DNA of 64,000 nucleotides from Pseudomonadota bacterium (lineage in GTDB: Bacteria > Desulfobacterota > Binatia > Binatales > Binataceae), in NCBI GenBank assembly GCA_021324885.1, contig JAJPIF010000011.1:1-64000 (forward strand), given 5' to 3'. The position numbers and the translations under genes were made by a program. The notes under the pieces are model-generated. The model did not search any database. It saw nothing but the letters and a program-made list of their open reading frames with translations, and was not told where the DNA came from. This document shows, piece after piece, positions 63,197 to 64,000 of this stretch (position 1 is the first letter of the stretch; every line of letters begins with the position of its first letter).

Positions 63197-63279
63197 CTCC
63201 CGGGGCGCAGACGCGTAGCGCTTGCGCTGATTTTGGCTAGGAATCAGCAGACAGCCACCCGGCGCCGGGCCCGGTGTGC

Positions 63280-63573
63280 TTATCCGCGAGGCGGGGCCGA
63301 ATCCGGACGGGATTTGCCGGCCAGCTTGGACTTGCGAATCACCAGCGTTTCATGACCGCGCACCTTGATCGTGCGGGCGGGCTCGGAAGTTGGCGGTTTG
63401 CTGATGGCCCGGTCGTCCCGGAAACGGGCCGCGGGTCCACCGCCGCGTTTGCGGCGCCAATTACTGAGCTCTTTGGAAAGCTTGGAGGCCAGATCGCTGT
63501 CGCCGTTGCTTTGCGCCTCTGGTTCCGGCGCTTCCGTATCCATCGTGTTATTCGACGTCTCCTGGGAACTCAT
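63280..63573 (-). CDS. small hypothetical charged protein
   Basis: 97 residues from the ATG at 63573 (GGGAG just upstream). Low-complexity, charged: SDLASKLSKELSNWRRKRGG and KVRGHETLVIRKSKL. No family recognised. Positive C-terminus suggests nucleic-acid contact, or it may be unstructured. About 225 bases downstream of the partial SCP2 gene hold no gene. Confidence 0.5.
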   Translation of the reverse strand: MSSQETSNNTMDTEAPEPEAQSNGDSDLASKLSKELSNWRRKRGGGPAARFRDDRAISKPPTSEPARTIKVRGHETLVIRKSKLAGKSRPDSAPPRG

Positions 63574-63799
63574 GCAGCTCCCTTCTCCTGAGGCAATTTT
63601 ACCGACCCGCCCAACCATAAGTTTATCTGGTTCGGCTTGGGTTCGGCGTGGGTTGTTCCGTTCTGATTTGGAAGACCAAAAATTTTTACGTGAGTTCTAT
63701 ACTATGCCCGATTTGGAAGGACCCGGAGGATGGTGTGCTCGGAAAGGCTCGTGACCCGTCTCAGGTATTAACCCGTATCCCGATCTTACGCTGATAGCG

Positions 63800-64000
63800 T
63801 TACTGTTGGAAGATAGTCTGCATCCGCAGCGCGAGGCCCAGGTCACCCGCGATGCGCAACTTGCCGCTCATGAACAGCATCTGACCGTTGGCTTTTCCGG
63901 TGACCATGTCGAGGTAATCCGAAGCCGCCATCGAAATCGTGATATTGGGCGACGGATGCTGGCCTTCTTTCACGTCGCAGGCATCGTTCTTGACCGTGAC
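63800..64000 (-). CDS. SCP2 sterol-binding domain protein (5' end outside the window)
   Basis: The last 66 codons and stop of a minus-strand gene. Reading ASDYLDMVTGKANGQMLFMS then GKLRIAGDLGLALRMQTIF is the classic C-terminal part of SCP2-like domains, which bind lipids or acyl-CoA. It is often a single-domain protein in lipid or CoA metabolism; what precedes it is not visible here. Confidence 0.85.
   Translation of the reverse strand, partial: VTVKNDACDVKEGQHPSPNITISMAASDYLDMVTGKANGQMLFMSGKLRIAGDLGLALRMQTIFQQ

Noticed and set aside
63365-63754. 129-residue plus-strand frame
   Set aside because: Antisense to the small charged gene at 63280 and lacks a ribosome site or motifs.

Overview
The window is GC-rich bacterial chromosomal DNA with a Gram-negative envelope toolkit: Kdo synthesis (kdsA, kdsB), LPS export (lptA, lptC), a Lol-type lipoprotein-release permease, and a Wza-like exporter. 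The mix of CaiB/BaiF CoA-transferases, a luciferase-like oxidoreductase, an amidohydrolase and an enoyl-CoA hydratase, with housekeeping loci in an order broadly like Proteobacteria/Desulfobacterota, suggests an uncultured soil or subsurface lineage such as Binatota. That placement is inference; no rRNA gene is present to test it. No tRNA, rRNA, CRISPR array or intact insertion sequence was seen.

Layout. (1) 1-4.0 kb: exopolysaccharide locus on the minus strand with a partial GDP-mannose-3,5-epimerase-like gene, a Wza-like lipoprotein and a specialised NusG paralogue, interrupted by an IS5-type remnant. A small carboxypeptidase-regulatory-like secreted protein follows. (2) 4.5-6.05 kb: a lipoprotein metallopeptidase whose 3' end runs into an IS110 remnant. 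(3) 6.4-10.6 kb: a plus-strand catabolic run (LLM oxidoreductase, enoyl-CoA hydratase, TetR regulator, SDR) and a Tat-exported MsrB. (4) 10.75-26.2 kb: a nitrogen-oxide island. An nsrR gene and a hemerythrin-like gene diverge from a hemerythrin-DUF2249 gene across two strong NsrR-type operators. Behind them lie MIP18, DUF364, ferredoxin, GYD, PAS, NnrS-like and small membrane proteins, another hemerythrin, FAD and NDH-2 oxidoreductases, DUF488, CBS, a cytochrome b/molybdopterin fusion, a cupredoxin and a copper nitrite reductase NirK. This island carries a partial segmental duplication that left several gene fragments. (5) 26.2-33.7 kb: a large secreted protein, an AI-2E permease and two MFS transporters. 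(6) 33.9-39.8 kb: surface-polysaccharide modification (MBOAT acyltransferase, SGNH-like partner, GT39-like membrane enzyme, two methyltransferases). (7) 40.1-45.5 kb: SDR, MBL-fold hydrolase, a fused double CoA-transferase, amidohydrolase. (8) 45.5-55.3 kb: conserved housekeeping run on the minus strand, transcribed dacA-like, tiny Arg-rich ORF, kdsB, pyrG, kdsA, lptC, lptA, rpoN, hpf, ptsN, rapZ. (9) 55.5-64 kb: TPR protein, small secreted protein, NUDIX, type II pantothenate kinase, two CoA-transferases, a two-domain ABM protein, a LolC/E permease and a partial SCP2-domain protein.

Functionally, the most coherent part is region 4. NO made by NirK, or met externally, could be read by NsrR, which would control the hemerythrins and, by read-through, the genes behind them. 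No NO reductase was found in the window.
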